Of a stretch of DNA of 64,000 bases, positions 16,295 through 26,313 are shown piece by piece. Both the position numbers and the translations under genes were made by a program. Under the pieces are notes generated by a model, which was not told the DNA's origin, made no database searches, and saw only the letters and a list, made by a program, of their open reading frames with translations. The number at the start of each line of letters is the position of its first letter. Position 1 is the stretch's first letter. The DNA is from Bacillus sp. 2B10 (lineage in GTDB: Bacteria > Pseudomonadota > Alphaproteobacteria > Sphingomonadales > Sphingomonadaceae): positions 62,001 to 126,000 of the forward strand of contig RPSH01000006.1 in assembly GCA_003946805.1 (NCBI GenBank), read 5' to 3'.

Positions 16295-19200
16295 ATGCGC
16301 GGAACAGCCGCCTGTCGTCTGGCAATCGGGGTATCGACGGTCGCGCTCCTGTCGGTCGGCGGACCTGCATGGGCACAGGATGCCGCCGCGACGCTCGGCG
16401 CGCCCGGCCCATCGGAAATCCAGGACGCACCCACGGCCGACGACGCAGATGGCGATGCGATCACCGTCACCGGCATCCGCGCCAGCCTTCGCGACGCGCT
16501 GAACATCAAGCGGAACGCGCAGGGCGTCGTCGACGCGATCAGCGCCGAGGACATCGGCAAGTTCCCCGACACCAACCTCGCCGAATCGCTTCAGCGCATC
16601 ACCGGCGTGTCGATCGACCGCCAGAACGGCGAAGGATCGACCGTCACCGTGCGCGGCTTCGGTCCCGAATATAACCTCGTCGTACTGAACGGCCGCCAGT
16701 TGCCGACCTCGACGCTGGGCGACGGTGCCAGCGCGCCGGCCTCGCGCTCGTTCGACTTCGCCAACCTCGCGTCTGAAGGGATCGCCGGGGTCGAGGTGTA
16801 CAAGACCGGCCGCGCCGCCGTGCCGTCGGGCGGCATCGGTTCGACGATCAACATCAAGACGCCCCGCCCGCTCGACCGTCCCGGCATCCGCGGATCGTTC
16901 GCCGCGCGTGGCGTGCTTGACACGTCGCAGAACGGCAAGGACCAGATCACGCCGGAACTGTCGGGCGTGTTCAGCACGACCTTCGGCAACGAGGACCAGT
17001 TCGGTTTCCTCGTGTCGGGCAGCTACCAGAAGCGCAACGCCAGCGTGAACACCGGCTCGGTCGGGTTCGGCAACTCGTTCCTCGGGACCGAGAACGACTG
17101 GGGCACGCTGGGTGCCGAGGGACCGAACGTCGTCAACCGTCCGGGACCCACCGACGTCTACGAAGTGCCGCAGAGCGCGGCGTACAACCTCACCGACATC
17201 CGCCGCGAGCGGATCAACGGGCAGGCGGTGCTGCAATACCGCCCGATCGAGTCGCTGACCGCGACGGTCGACTTCACCTATTCGCGCAACAAGGTGGAGG
17301 CGCGCGACAGCAGCGTCGGCATCTGGTTCAACTTCGGCGACACGTCGACCGAATGGACCGACGGCCCCGCCGCCGGCCCGGTCTTCTACACGGAGCGCTT
17401 CGGCCCGGGTAAGGACCTGTCGTACAGCGGGTCGCTGACCGCCAATGTCAGCGAGAACAAGTCGCTGGGCGGCAACCTGAAATGGGAGGCGCCGGGCGGC
17501 GTCACCGTCACGCTCGACGCGCATCATTCGACAGCGGAATCGAAGCCGACCAACCGCTTCGGCTCCAGCACCTCGGTCGGCTCGGCGATCTTCGGCGTCG
17601 CGTCGCAGACGGTCGACTTCACCAGGGACCTGCCGGTCATCTCGTACGTGATGCAGCCGGGCATCGACGCGCTCAATCCCGCGCTCATCAACGCCACCGG
17701 CAACTCGTTCCGCAATGCGTATTTCCGCGACGAGATCAATCAGGTGCAACTGAGCGGTCGCTACGACCATGACGGCAGCTTCCTCGATTCGATCGATTTC
17801 GGCTTCTCCTACGTCAACAACCAGGTCCGCTCGGCCTATGGCTTCGTCCAGAACGATACCTGGGGCGGCGTGGGCACCCCGGCGGACCTGCCCGACGACC
17901 TGTTCACCCGGGTCACGCTGCCCGACAAGTTCCGGGGCGTCGACGGGGCGAAGGACGGGATCATCCCGGCCTATTACCGGTTCGATTTCGAACGGATGGT
18001 CGACCTGCTCGACAGCCGCTTCGGCATCTGCGGCGGCGACGGCAACTGCCTCGCCAGCTTCGAGACCGATCGTCGCATCACCGAGAAGACGATCTCGCCC
18101 TTCATCCAGGTCAACAATAGCTTCGATCTGCTCGGCCGCCGTTCGCACCTGATCGCGGGTGTCCGCTACGACCAGACGACGGTAAATTCAGCCTCGCTGA
18201 CGCCGATCCCGGTCGGCACCGCATGGGTCGCGCAGGGCGAGTTCAACGTCGTCTATTCGACGCAGAGCGATTTCCTGCCGAACAAGGGCAGCTACGATAA
18301 CTGGCTCCCCGCGGTCGATTTCGACATCGAAGTGCTCGACAACGTCAAGCTGCGCGCATCGTACAGCCACACCATCACCCGCGCCGACTATAACAGCCTG
18401 CAGGGCGGCCTGACGCTCAACCGCCAGTTCGGCATCGCCGGCGGCGGCGGTCTGCAGGGCAACCCGAACCTCGTGCCGTTCCTGTCGAAGAACATCGACG
18501 TCTCGGCGGAATGGTATTATTCGCCGACCAGCTACGTGTCGGCGGGCTATTTCCGCAAGAACGTCAGCAACTTCATCAATTCGCAGGAGGTGCAGCGTTC
18601 GGCGTTCGACCTGCGCAACCCGGCCAACGGCCCGCGCTTCCGCGCGGCGCAGGCGGCACTGGGCGGGACGACCGACACCGGCCGCATCCGGGACTATATT
18701 CTGCGCAACTTCACGCAAGGGGTGGAGGTCGCCCGCAATGCCGCCGGGGCACCGATCCTCGACGTCAACGGCTATTACACCGGCCGCATCCTCGGCCTGC
18801 CCGAGGACGGGCTGGTCGATTTCCGGATCGGCACGCCGTTCAATTCGGACCAGACCGCGACGCTCGACGGCTTCGAGCTGGCGATTCAGCACAGCTTCTG
18901 GGAAACCGGCTTCGGCACGATCCTGAACTATACGATCGTGCGCGGCGACGCGAAGTTCAACAACGCGCTCGACCCCAATGTCGGGCAGTTCGCGCTGGCG
19001 GGCCTCAGCGACAGCGCCAACGCGGTGCTGTTCTACGACAAGAACGGGTTGCAGAGCCGCGTCGCATACAACTGGCGCGACAAGTTCTACGCCGGGGGCA
19101 ATCCCAACCCGACCTATGTCGAAGCCTATGGCCAGATCGATGCGAGCATCAGCTACGAGTTCCGCAAGGGCCTGACCGTCTTCGCCGAAGCGATCAACCT

Positions 19201-19303
19201 GACCGGCGAAGGGCGGCGCGGCCATCGCCGCAACGAAAACTTCGTGACGTTCGCGCAGCCGGGTTTCGCGCGCTATACCGGCGGCGTCCGCTTCAGCTTC
19301 TGA
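16295..19303 (+). CDS. TonB-dependent receptor (carbohydrate-type)
   Basis: This 1002-residue outer-membrane receptor should import a substrate through the TonB-ExbBD system. It has a signal peptide (residues 1-30, ending PAWAQ) and a plug domain starting at [16 protein letters not shown] with [18 protein letters not shown]. The long beta-barrel ends in an aromatic residue (YTGGVRFSF). The plug signature is that of receptors expanded in Caulobacter, Sphingomonas and Xanthomonas, often for oligosaccharides. ATG 16295 is chosen over GTG 16280 because GGGGAGGA is correctly spaced upstream. It heads a cluster of halogenase-like, SapC, JmjC-like and LacI genes, 58 bp before the first halogenase. 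The substrate cannot be read from sequence. Confidence 0.92.
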   Translation: MRGTAACRLAIGVSTVALLSVGGPAWAQDAAATLGAPGPSEIQDAPTADDADGDAITVTGIRASLRDALNIKRNAQGVVDAISAEDIGKFPDTNLAESLQRITGVSIDRQNGEGSTVTVRGFGPEYNLVVLNGRQLPTSTLGDGASAPASRSFDFANLASEGIAGVEVYKTGRAAVPSGGIGSTINIKTPRPLDRPGIRGSFAARGVLDTSQNGKDQITPELSGVFSTTFGNEDQFGFLVSGSYQKRNASVNTGSVGFGNSFLGTENDWGTLGAEGPNVVNRPGPTDVYEVPQSAAYNLTDIRRERINGQAVLQYRPIESLTATVDFTYSRNKVEARDSSVGIWFNFGDTSTEWTDGPAAGPVFYTERFGPGKDLSYSGSLTANVSENKSLGGNLKWEAPGGVTVTLDAHHSTAESKPTNRFGSSTSVGSAIFGVASQTVDFTRDLPVISYVMQPGIDALNPALINATGNSFRNAYFRDEINQVQLSGRYDHDGSFLDSIDFGFSYVNNQVRSAYGFVQNDTWGGVGTPADLPDDLFTRVTLPDKFRGVDGAKDGIIPAYYRFDFERMVDLLDSRFGICGGDGNCLASFETDRRITEKTISPFIQVNNSFDLLGRRSHLIAGVRYDQTTVNSASLTPIPVGTAWVAQGEFNVVYSTQSDFLPNKGSYDNWLPAVDFDIEVLDNVKLRASYSHTITRADYNSLQGGLTLNRQFGIAGGGGLQGNPNLVPFLSKNIDVSAEWYYSPTSYVSAGYFRKNVSNFINSQEVQRSAFDLRNPANGPRFRAAQAALGGTTDTGRIRDYILRNFTQGVEVARNAAGAPILDVNGYYTGRILGLPEDGLVDFRIGTPFNSDQTATLDGFELAIQHSFWETGFGTILNYTIVRGDAKFNNALDPNVGQFALAGLSDSANAVLFYDKNGLQSRVAYNWRDKFYAGGNPNPTYVEAYGQIDASISYEFRKGLTVFAEAINLTGEGRRGHRRNENFVTFAQPGFARYTGGVRFSF

Positions 19304-19361
19304 TGCGAAAGCGGTCCGGGGGCGGCGGCACGTTGCCGTCGCCCCGGCCAGGGAACGGGAA

Positions 19362-20903
19362 ATGAGCGAGCGGATCAGGCGGATCGTGATCGTCGGCGGC
19401 GGCACCGCCGGCTGGCTGGCGGCGTGTCGCATCGCCGCCGCCGCCGACCCCCATGCCACCGATCCGCTGACCGTCACGCTGATCGAATCTCCCGACGTGC
19501 CGACGATCGGCGTCGGCGAGGGGACGTGGCCGACGATGCGCGGCACGCTGGCGAAGATCGGTATCGACGAGGCAACGTTCCTGCGCGCGGCCGATGCGAG
19601 CTTCAAGCAGGGCTCGCGCTTCGACGGATGGCGCAGCGGTGCGCCCGGCGACAGCTATTACCACCCCTTCACCGCGCCTGCCGACCTGTCCCCCGCCGAC
19701 CTGCTGCGCGACTGGCAGCAGGGCAGCTTCGCCGCGCACGTCTCCGCGCAGCCGGCGGTGTGCGACGACCATCTCGCCCCGCGCCAGCCGGCGATGCCGC
19801 CCTATGCCGGGGCGCTCAATTATGGCTATCATCTCGATGCCGGCAAGCTGGCCGAGCTGCTGCGCGACACCGCCTGCGCCCGGCCGGGCGTGACCCATGT
19901 CCGCGACCATGTGACCGGCGTCGAGGCCGCGTCGAACGGCGACATCGCCGCCGTCGTCACCCGCACGGCGGGGAGGATCGCGGGCGACCTGTTCCTCGAC
20001 TGCACCGGCCATGCCGCGCTGCTGATCGGCGGACATTACGGCATCGGCAGCATCGACCGTACCGACATCCTGTTCAACGACCGCGCGCTGGCGGTGCAGG
20101 TGCCGGTCGCCCCCGACAGCCCGATCGCGTCGCAGACCAACGCCACCGCGCACGATGCCGGCTGGATCTGGGACATCGGCCTGCCGTCGCGCCGCGGCGT
20201 GGGCTGCGTCTATGCCAGCACCTTCGCCAGCGACGACGAGGCCGCCGCCACGCTCGCCGCCTATCTCCGCCGCACCGCTGCCGGGGTCGATCCGGCAAGC
20301 CTCTCGTTCCGCCAGCTGCGCTTCCGCTCGGCACATCGCGAACGGTTCTGGCAGGACAACTGCCTCGCCATCGGCCTATCCGCAGGCTTCCTCGAACCGC
20401 TGGAGGCGTCGGCGATCGTCACGATCGAACTGTCGCTCGACGCGCTGCTCGACGGCTTCCCGACGGACCGGAGCGCGATGGTGCTGCACGCCCGCCGCTT
20501 CAACGCGCTGTTCCGCCACCGCTGGGACCGGATCGTCGATTTCCTGAAGCTCCATTATGTCCTGAGCGAGCGGGAAAGCCCCTATTGGCGCGCGCATCGC
20601 GATCCCGCCTCGATCCCGCCGGCGCTTGGCGATCTGCTGGCGCTGTGGCGGACGCAGCCGCCCTCGCCCGCCGACTTCACCCAGGCGAACGAGATTTTTC
20701 CGGCGGCCAGCCACCAATATGTGCTGTACGGCATGGGGATGACGCCCCCGCCCCCCGGCCTGCTGCGCCCCGACCGCCCCGATGCGGTGGCGGTGCTGCA
20801 CCATATCCGTCAGCGCGCCCGTGCGCTGACCAGCAGCCTGCCGACGAACCGCGAATATCTGACCGCGCTCACCCGCGCCCCTGCCGAGGTTGCCCATGTC
20901 TGA
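19362..20903 (+). CDS. Flavin-dependent tryptophan halogenase family protein (divergent copy)
   Basis: The 513-residue product has the FAD-binding motif GGGTAGW at residues 12-18, the family lysine in FKQG (Lys-82) and the glutamate in [10 protein letters not shown]. In true halogenases the lysine positions hypochlorous acid or a chloramine. The normally invariant WxWxIP motif reads WIWDIGLP, with glycine replacing proline, so chlorinating activity is doubtful and another flavin-dependent oxidation is possible. It has no signal peptide. It follows the TonB receptor by 58 bp and overlaps SapC by 8 bp. Halogenase homologues next to SapC and TonB receptors are common in this lineage but their reaction is unknown. 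Confidence 0.82.
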   Translation: MSERIRRIVIVGGGTAGWLAACRIAAAADPHATDPLTVTLIESPDVPTIGVGEGTWPTMRGTLAKIGIDEATFLRAADASFKQGSRFDGWRSGAPGDSYYHPFTAPADLSPADLLRDWQQGSFAAHVSAQPAVCDDHLAPRQPAMPPYAGALNYGYHLDAGKLAELLRDTACARPGVTHVRDHVTGVEAASNGDIAAVVTRTAGRIAGDLFLDCTGHAALLIGGHYGIGSIDRTDILFNDRALAVQVPVAPDSPIASQTNATAHDAGWIWDIGLPSRRGVGCVYASTFASDDEAAATLAAYLRRTAAGVDPASLSFRQLRFRSAHRERFWQDNCLAIGLSAGFLEPLEASAIVTIELSLDALLDGFPTDRSAMVLHARRFNALFRHRWDRIVDFLKLHYVLSERESPYWRAHRDPASIPPALGDLLALWRTQPPSPADFTQANEIFPAASHQYVLYGMGMTPPPPGLLRPDRPDAVAVLHHIRQRARALTSSLPTNREYLTALTRAPAEVAHV

Positions 20904-21603
20904 CCATCAGTTGCTGAACGTCGCCGCGCACCGCGACCTGCGCGTCCGGCGCGAACGATCGGCCGAGCTGGGCGACGCGGTGATGACCGCGCTGGTCGTG
21001 CCCGACGAGTTTCGGCAGGTGCAGGCAAGCTATCCGATCCTGTTCCGCCAGAACCGCGAACGCGACGGTTTCGTCGCGCTGGCGCTGTTCGGCTTCGACG
21101 CGGGCGAGAACCTGTTCCTCGAAGCCGACCGCTGGGACGCCCCCTATCTGCCGCTGTCGATCGATATCCAGCCGTTCCTGATCGGCGGCGCGCCCGGTGC
21201 CGACGCCACGCCAAAGGCCGTGGTCGACATGGCCAGCCCGCGCCTCGCCAGCGATGACGGCGTCCGGGTCTTCGATCGCGAAGGCCGCCCGTCGCCCTAT
21301 CTCGACATCATCCTCGAACGGCTGGGGGCATTGGACGCGGGCTTTCGGGGGTCGGCGGCGTTCTTCGCCGCGCTCGACCGCTATCAGCTGCTCGAACCCT
21401 TCACGCTGGAAGTCACACTCGACAACGGCGCGACCAACCGGCTGGTCGGCTTCCACACGATCGCGGAGGAACGACTGGCCGAACTCGACGCCGCGACGCT
21501 GGGCAAGCTGAACGCCGACGGCCAACTGTTGCCGATCTACATGGCGGTCGCCTCGCTCGCCAACCTGCCCGCCCTGATCGCGCGCAAGAACCGTCGTGGC
21601 TGA
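20896..21603 (+). CDS. SapC family protein
   Basis: The 235-residue product matches SapC-like proteins, first described near Campylobacter surface-layer genes but in Alphaproteobacteria and xanthomonads usually found with TonB receptors and tryptophan halogenases. Visible features are [21 protein letters not shown] split over the N-terminal half and [14 protein letters not shown] towards the C-terminus. There is no signal peptide or membrane segment. ATG at 20896 lies inside the last codons of the halogenase gene, and its stop overlaps the next start by 8 bp, so translation is probably coupled. Biochemical function is unknown. Confidence 0.82.
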   Translation: MSDHQLLNVAAHRDLRVRRERSAELGDAVMTALVVPDEFRQVQASYPILFRQNRERDGFVALALFGFDAGENLFLEADRWDAPYLPLSIDIQPFLIGGAPGADATPKAVVDMASPRLASDDGVRVFDREGRPSPYLDIILERLGALDAGFRGSAAFFAALDRYQLLEPFTLEVTLDNGATNRLVGFHTIAEERLAELDAATLGKLNADGQLLPIYMAVASLANLPALIARKNRRG

Positions 21604-22603
21604 TCTGCCCGCCGTCGCCGAAGTGCAGGTGGCCGATGCCGCCGCGCTCGACCACCTGCTGCGCACCGCCACCGGGCCGTTCGTCGTCCGCGGCCTCGTC
21701 GCCGACTGGCCGCTGGTGCAGGCGGCAAGGCAATCGTCGCAGGCTGCCCGCGACTATCTGGTCACGCGGCACCGCGACGTGCCGTTCACCGTGTCGGTCG
21801 GACAGCCCGGCGGCGGCGGGCGGCTGTTCTACGACGACGCGATGCAAATGAACTTCGCCACGGTTCGCGCCAAGCTGCCCGATATCCTGGGGGAGATGGG
21901 CCGGGTCGAACAGGCCGCCGATCCGCGCGCCATCTACCTCGCCTCGATCGACATGCGCGGCTTTTTCGACGGGCTGGACGAGGCGAACCGGGTCGATCTG
22001 GGCAGCCGCGAACCGCTCGCCAGCATCTGGATCGGCACGCGCACCCGCATCGCCGCCCATAACGACCTGCCCGACAATCTCGCCTGCGTGGCGGCAGGCC
22101 GGCGGCGCTTCACGCTGTTCCCGCCCGACCAGTTCCGCAACCTGCATCTGGGACCGCTCGACAACACCCCCGCTGGACGCGCGGTGTCGATGGTCGATTT
22201 CAGCGCACCGGACGCCATCCGCCACCCGCGCTTCGCCGGGGCGCTGGCCCATGCGCAGGTCGCCGAGCTGGAACCGGGCGACGCGATCCACATTCCGGGA
22301 CTGTGGTGGCATCATGTCGAAGGGCTGGCGCCGTTCAACATCCTCGTGAACTACTGGTGGCGCGATGCCCCGCGCTGGTTCGGCCAGCCGCAGGATGCGC
22401 TCCACCATGCGCTGCTCGCGATCCGCGACCTGCCGCCCGAACAAAAGCAGCACTGGCGCGAGGTGTTCGACCATTATGTCTTTGCCAACGACGATGGCGT
22501 GACCGCGCATATCCCGGCCGGCGGGCGCGGCGTGCTCGATCCGTTGACCGCCGAGAGTGCCGAGCGGCTGCGCAACTTCCTGCTGCGGCAGCTCGCCAAA
22601 TGA
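21596..22603 (+). CDS. Cupin-like / JmjC-type 2-oxoglutarate and Fe(II) oxygenase family protein
   Basis: The 335-residue product resembles FIH-like JmjC proteins. A metal-binding HxD is present at His-155/Asp-157 (AAHNDLPDN) and a distal histidine in LWWHHVE (His-239 or 240), with FTLFPPDQ between them. These residues suggest an active dioxygenase, perhaps hydroxylating a protein or a small molecule, in the cytoplasm. The GTG start at 21596 overlaps the SapC stop by 8 bp; the stop overlaps the next halogenase by 4 bp. The same family recurs in TonB receptor/halogenase clusters of Caulobacterales and Sphingomonadales. The substrate is unknown. Confidence 0.82.
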   Translation: MADLPAVAEVQVADAAALDHLLRTATGPFVVRGLVADWPLVQAARQSSQAARDYLVTRHRDVPFTVSVGQPGGGGRLFYDDAMQMNFATVRAKLPDILGEMGRVEQAADPRAIYLASIDMRGFFDGLDEANRVDLGSREPLASIWIGTRTRIAAHNDLPDNLACVAAGRRRFTLFPPDQFRNLHLGPLDNTPAGRAVSMVDFSAPDAIRHPRFAGALAHAQVAELEPGDAIHIPGLWWHHVEGLAPFNILVNYWWRDAPRWFGQPQDALHHALLAIRDLPPEQKQHWREVFDHYVFANDDGVTAHIPAGGRGVLDPLTAESAERLRNFLLRQLAK

Positions 22604-24087
22604 ACCCCGCGCCCACCCGCGTCGTCGTCGCCGGCGGCGGTACCGCCGGATGGATGGCGGCGGCGGCGATCGCGCGGATGATGGGCCGCACGGTCGAGGT
22701 CGTGCTGGTCGAATCCGAAGCGATCGGCACCGTCGGCGTCGGGGAATCGACCATCCCGCCGCTGGTCACCTACAACCGGCTGCTCGGCATCAACGAGGCC
22801 GAGTTCATGGCCGCCACGTCGGCGACCTTCAAGCTCGGCATCCTGTTCGACGGATGGAAGACCGCCGACAGTCGCTATTTCCATTCGTTCGGCACCACCG
22901 GGCGCGATCATTGGGCGGCAGGGTTCCAGCATTACTGGCTGAACGGACGGACACGCGGCCACGACCAGCCCTATGACGACTATTGCACCGAACTGGTCGC
23001 GGCGCTGCGGGGCAGGTTCGCGCATCTACCGGGCGATGCCACCAACTATGCCTATCAGCTCGATTCGGGACGCTACGCCCGGTTCCTGCGCACGATGGCC
23101 GAGCGCGACGGCACCACGCGGATCGAGGGGCGGATCGCGCGGGTCGAACTGGACGCGGAAACCGGCGATATCGCCGCGCTGCTGCTCGACGACGACCGGC
23201 GGGTGGCGGGCGACCTGTTCCTCGACTGCACCGGCTTTCGTGGCGTCCTGATCGAAGGGGCGCTGCACGCCGGCTATGACGACTGGACCCATTGGCTGCC
23301 CTGCGACGCGGCGATCGCGCTCCAGACCGAAAGCGTCGGCCCGCCGGTGCCCTACACCCGCGCGATGGCGCATGATGCCGGGTGGCAATGGCGCATCCCG
23401 TTGCAGCACCGGGTCGGCAACGGCATCGTCTATTGCAGCCGCTATCTCGATCGCGACGCCGCGCTCGGCCGGCTGACGAACAATGTCGAGGGCGCGGTGC
23501 TGACCGAACCCAATTTCCTGCGCTTCACCACCGGTGCCCGGCGGCGGCAATGGCATCGCAACTGCGTCGCCATCGGCCTGTCGGGCGGGTTCATGGAGCC
23601 GCTGGAATCGACCAGCATCCACCTGATCCAGCGCGCGGTGCTGCGGCTGGTCCGGCTGTTCCCGCAAGGGCGCATCAGCGCGGCCGACGTCGCCGAGTTC
23701 AACGACCAGCAGATGCAGGACATGGAGCAGATCCGCGACTTCCTGATCCTGCATTACAAGGTCACCGACCGCCGCGATTCGCCGTTCTGGCGGCAATGCG
23801 CCGACATGGACGTGCCCGACACGCTGGCGCAGAAGATCGACTTGTTCCGCCAGACCGGTCGGGTATTCCGCCGCAACGAGGAATTGTTCGGCGAGAATAG
23901 CTGGGTGCAGGTGATGATGGGGCAAGGGATCGTGCCGGAGCGGCATCACCCGCTGGCGGCGAAGCTGGGCGACGACGAAATCGACCGGCTGCTGTCGATG
24001 CTGCGCCGGCAGGTGACCGAGACGGTCGCGACGATGCCGCCGCACGGCGACTATGTCGCACGCTACTGCCCGGCGGATCGCGGCTGA
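22600..24087 (+). CDS. Flavin-dependent tryptophan halogenase family protein (canonical motifs)
   Basis: This 495-residue protein retains all halogenase signatures: GGGTAGW at residues 12-18, the catalytic-type lysine in FKLG (Lys-78), the WxWxIP motif as WQWRIP and the glutamate in GFMEPLESTS. It is therefore the better candidate for real halogenation or related flavin chemistry in this cluster. No signal peptide is present. ATG at 22600 overlaps the preceding stop by 4 bp; an in-frame extension to 22303 lies inside the JmjC gene and is rejected. No flavin reductase partner is encoded nearby. It shares only family-level similarity with the first copy and is not a recent duplicate. Confidence 0.88.
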   Translation: MNPAPTRVVVAGGGTAGWMAAAAIARMMGRTVEVVLVESEAIGTVGVGESTIPPLVTYNRLLGINEAEFMAATSATFKLGILFDGWKTADSRYFHSFGTTGRDHWAAGFQHYWLNGRTRGHDQPYDDYCTELVAALRGRFAHLPGDATNYAYQLDSGRYARFLRTMAERDGTTRIEGRIARVELDAETGDIAALLLDDDRRVAGDLFLDCTGFRGVLIEGALHAGYDDWTHWLPCDAAIALQTESVGPPVPYTRAMAHDAGWQWRIPLQHRVGNGIVYCSRYLDRDAALGRLTNNVEGAVLTEPNFLRFTTGARRRQWHRNCVAIGLSGGFMEPLESTSIHLIQRAVLRLVRLFPQGRISAADVAEFNDQQMQDMEQIRDFLILHYKVTDRRDSPFWRQCADMDVPDTLAQKIDLFRQTGRVFRRNEELFGENSWVQVMMGQGIVPERHHPLAAKLGDDEIDRLLSMLRRQVTETVATMPPHGDYVARYCPADRG

Positions 24088-25142
24088 TGGCACCGCGTCG
24101 TCAGGGCGTGACGATCAAGCATGTCGCCGCCGATGCCGGGGTGTCGTTGCAGACGGTCAGCCGCGTCATCAACAACGAACCCAATGTCCGCCCGGAAATG
24201 GCGCGGCGGGTGCAGGAATCGATCGACCGGCTGGGCTATGTCCCGCTGATCGCGGCGCAGCGCATGGGCGGGTCGCGTTCGCGCCTGATCCTCGCGCTCA
24301 ACGACCGCGACCGAACCATCTCCGGCTGGCAGAACCGCGAAGGCACCGACTGGGTCGACCAGATGCTGCTGGGTGGCATGCTGACGTGCAGCCCACACGG
24401 CTATCGCCTGATCCTCGAACTGGTCGACACGCATAGCGACCATATCGAACGCGAACTGTCCGCCGCGATCGGCGCGCTCCAGCCCGACGGCGTGATCCTG
24501 ACCCCGCCGCATTCGCAGGACCCGCTGATCCTGAACCTGCTCGCCAGGCGCGGGATCAGCATCGCGCGGATCGGGTCGCGGGTGCCCGGCCCCGGCTTCT
24601 CGCTGACGATGGGGGACGATGCCGCGGCGCAGATGGTGACCGAACATCTGGTCGGGCTGGGCCATCGTCGCATCGGGTTCATCGAAGGCGCGCCGGACTA
24701 CGAACTGAGCGGCTGGCGCATCGCGGGGTGGCGCGCGGCGATGGCGGCGGCGGGGCTGGCCGACGACCTGATCCAGCCGGGCGATTTCGGCTATGAATCC
24801 GGCCATGCCGCGGCCACCGCGCTGCTCGACGCCGCCGATCCGCCGACCGCGATCATCGCCAGCAGCGACCAGATGGCGATGGCGACGCTGACGCTGGCGA
24901 AGGAACGCGGGCTGGGGGTGCCGGACGACCTGTCGATCGTCAGCTTCGACGACACGCCCATCGTCCGCTTCGCCCAACCGCCGCTGACCGCGGTGACGCA
25001 GCCGATTGCAGAAGTTGCCGCACGCGCGGTAGAACGCATCATCGCCGAACAGCGCGACACCCTGCCCGCCGCCGAACCGGTATCGGTCGCCGCCGCCCTC
25101 AACCTGCGCGCCTCCACCGCTCCGCCACCCGTCAGGGTCTGA
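24087..25142 (+). CDS. LacI family transcriptional regulator
   Basis: The 351-residue product has an N-terminal helix-turn-helix (about residues 8-55; VTIKHVAADAGVSLQTVSRV) and a periplasmic-binding-protein-like sensor domain with the family ending IVSFDDTPIVRFAQPPLTAV. It shares one base with the preceding halogenase stop (TGATG), so it is co-transcribed with the genes it probably controls. The specificity residues in the recognition helix are Leu-Gln (VSLQTVS) rather than the Val/Met-Ala usual for factors binding AACGTT cores. It may thus use the TAGCGCTA site at 16266 rather than the GAACGTTC site. Confidence 0.9.
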   Translation: MAPRRQGVTIKHVAADAGVSLQTVSRVINNEPNVRPEMARRVQESIDRLGYVPLIAAQRMGGSRSRLILALNDRDRTISGWQNREGTDWVDQMLLGGMLTCSPHGYRLILELVDTHSDHIERELSAAIGALQPDGVILTPPHSQDPLILNLLARRGISIARIGSRVPGPGFSLTMGDDAAAQMVTEHLVGLGHRRIGFIEGAPDYELSGWRIAGWRAAMAAAGLADDLIQPGDFGYESGHAAATALLDAADPPTAIIASSDQMAMATLTLAKERGLGVPDDLSIVSFDDTPIVRFAQPPLTAVTQPIAEVAARAVERIIAEQRDTLPAAEPVSVAAALNLRASTAPPPVRV

Positions 25143-25157
25143 TCCGCTGATGCGGAA

Positions 25158-25187
25158 ACGTCACCCCAGCGAAGGCTGGGGTGACGT
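25158..25187 (+). terminator. Perfect 13-bp hairpin after the LacI gene, REP-like
   Basis: ACGTCACCCCAGC, tetraloop GAAG, GCTGGGGTGACGT form an uninterrupted stem 16 bp after the LacI stop. There is no T run, so it is either a poor intrinsic terminator or an mRNA-stabilising element. The sequence belongs to the REP-like family seen at 36526-36620. Confidence 0.6.
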
Positions 25188-25299
25188 GCGGGGCACGGGA
25201 CAACCGAACCCCCCGGCAAATAATTTCCTGCTATACGCCAGCTATACGGCTTTGCCGCCGATCGCTCTCGAATTGCTACGCGCCACGGGCCTAATCGCC

Positions 25300-25345
25300 C
25301 ACCCCTGAAGGCACCGCCACGCGGCGGTCGCCGTATCCAGGGGTG
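25300..25345 (+). promoter_or_regulatory. Structured leader that sequesters the ribosome binding site of torF
   Basis: CACCCCTG (25300-25307) pairs perfectly with CAGGGGTG (25338-25345). The latter contains AGGGGTGAT, the likely Shine-Dalgarno sequence 5 nt before ATG 25351. Inside, ACCGCC and GGCGGT form a 6-bp stem capped by ACGC, extended by GGC/GCC with a bulged C, and an asymmetric internal loop separates the two stems. In this fold ribosome access would be blocked, suggesting a translational switch such as a thermosensor or ligand-binding RNA. Confidence 0.5.
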
Positions 25346-25350
25346 ATAGC

Positions 25351-26205
25351 ATGAGGTTCCGTCCCGCGGCCGTTACGGTCGCATTCCTTCTCTGTCCGGT
25401 CGCCGCGATGGCGCAGGAGGCGCCGGCCGAACCCGACGCGCCGAGCGCCGTCACCATCAGCGGATCGGCGGCGATCGCATCCGATTACCGCTTCCGCGGC
25501 GTATCGCAATCCGATGGGGACATGGCGGTGCAGGGCGGCATCACCCTCGCCCATGACAGCGGCGGCTATGTCGGCATCTGGGCGTCGAACCTCGCCGGAT
25601 GGGGCACGTTCGGCGGCGCGAACGTGGAACTGGACCTGATCGAGGGGTACAGGGCGAAGCTGTCCGACAACGCGACGCTCGACGTCGGGCTGACATGGTA
25701 TCTGTACCCGGGCGGCGCCGACAAGACCGACTTCGCCGAACCCTATGCCAAGCTGACCGGCACCGCCGGCCCCGCGACGCTGACCGCGGGCGCGGCCTAT
25801 GCCCCGAAACAGGAAGCGCTCGGCCGCTGGTATCGCAACGGCACCAGCGCGGCGAACGGCAGCTACCGGCCGGGTGCGAAGGACGACAACCTCTATCTCT
25901 GGGGCGACGGCGCCTATGCCGTCGCCGGCACGCCGATCACCGCCAGGGCGCATATCGGCCATGGCCGGGGACAGGACGGCCTCGGCCCCAATGCGACCGC
26001 GGTGTCGCCGACCGGATCCTACTGGGACTGGTCGATCGGGGCGGACGTCGCCTACCGCAACCTGACGCTGAACCTGTCGTGGGTCGATACCGACATATCG
26101 GACGGCGACGCCGCCTATCTGCGGCCCAGCTTCAGCCGCGGGCAGGACGGTTCGGGCAACATCGCCGGCAGCACGCTTCTCGCGTCGCTGACCGCCGCGT
26201 TCTGA
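25351..26205 (+). CDS. TorF family putative porin
   Basis: The 284-residue product has a signal peptide (residues 1-21, ending AAMAQ) followed by a short acidic stretch and a beta-rich domain opening with SGSAAIASDYRFRGVSQS, the hallmark of the TorF-type putative porin family. It ends in phenylalanine (LLASLTAAF), as outer-membrane barrel proteins do. It lies 15 bp upstream of the microprotein and the kdp genes on the same strand, so it may provide an outer-membrane path for potassium or be co-regulated with Kdp. Its leader can hide the ribosome binding site. Confidence 0.82.
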   Translation: MRFRPAAVTVAFLLCPVAAMAQEAPAEPDAPSAVTISGSAAIASDYRFRGVSQSDGDMAVQGGITLAHDSGGYVGIWASNLAGWGTFGGANVELDLIEGYRAKLSDNATLDVGLTWYLYPGGADKTDFAEPYAKLTGTAGPATLTAGAAYAPKQEALGRWYRNGTSAANGSYRPGAKDDNLYLWGDGAYAVAGTPITARAHIGHGRGQDGLGPNATAVSPTGSYWDWSIGADVAYRNLTLNLSWVDTDISDGDAAYLRPSFSRGQDGSGNIAGSTLLASLTAAF

Positions 26206-26220
26206 GCGGGGAGCGGCACG

Positions 26221-26304
26221 ATGGATGACGTCCTGTGGATCCTGTTCATGCTCGGGCTGCTGGCGACGACGCTCGCCTATGCCCGCCTGATCGACAATGC
26301 GTGA
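26221..26304 (+). CDS. 27-residue membrane microprotein preceding kdpF
   Basis: The open frame encodes MDDVLWILFMLGLLATTLAY followed by ARLIDNA: one hydrophobic helix with an acidic N-terminus and a short polar tail. A GGGGAGCGG ribosome site precedes it. The stop region GTGAGGTGAT includes the ribosome site of kdpF, implying translational coupling. Position and size suggest an accessory subunit analogous to KdpF, but it is distinct from the kdpF that follows. Short genes at this position are easily missed by gene finders. Confidence 0.65.
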   Translation: MDDVLWILFMLGLLATTLAYARLIDNA

Positions 26305-26313
26305 GGTGATGCG

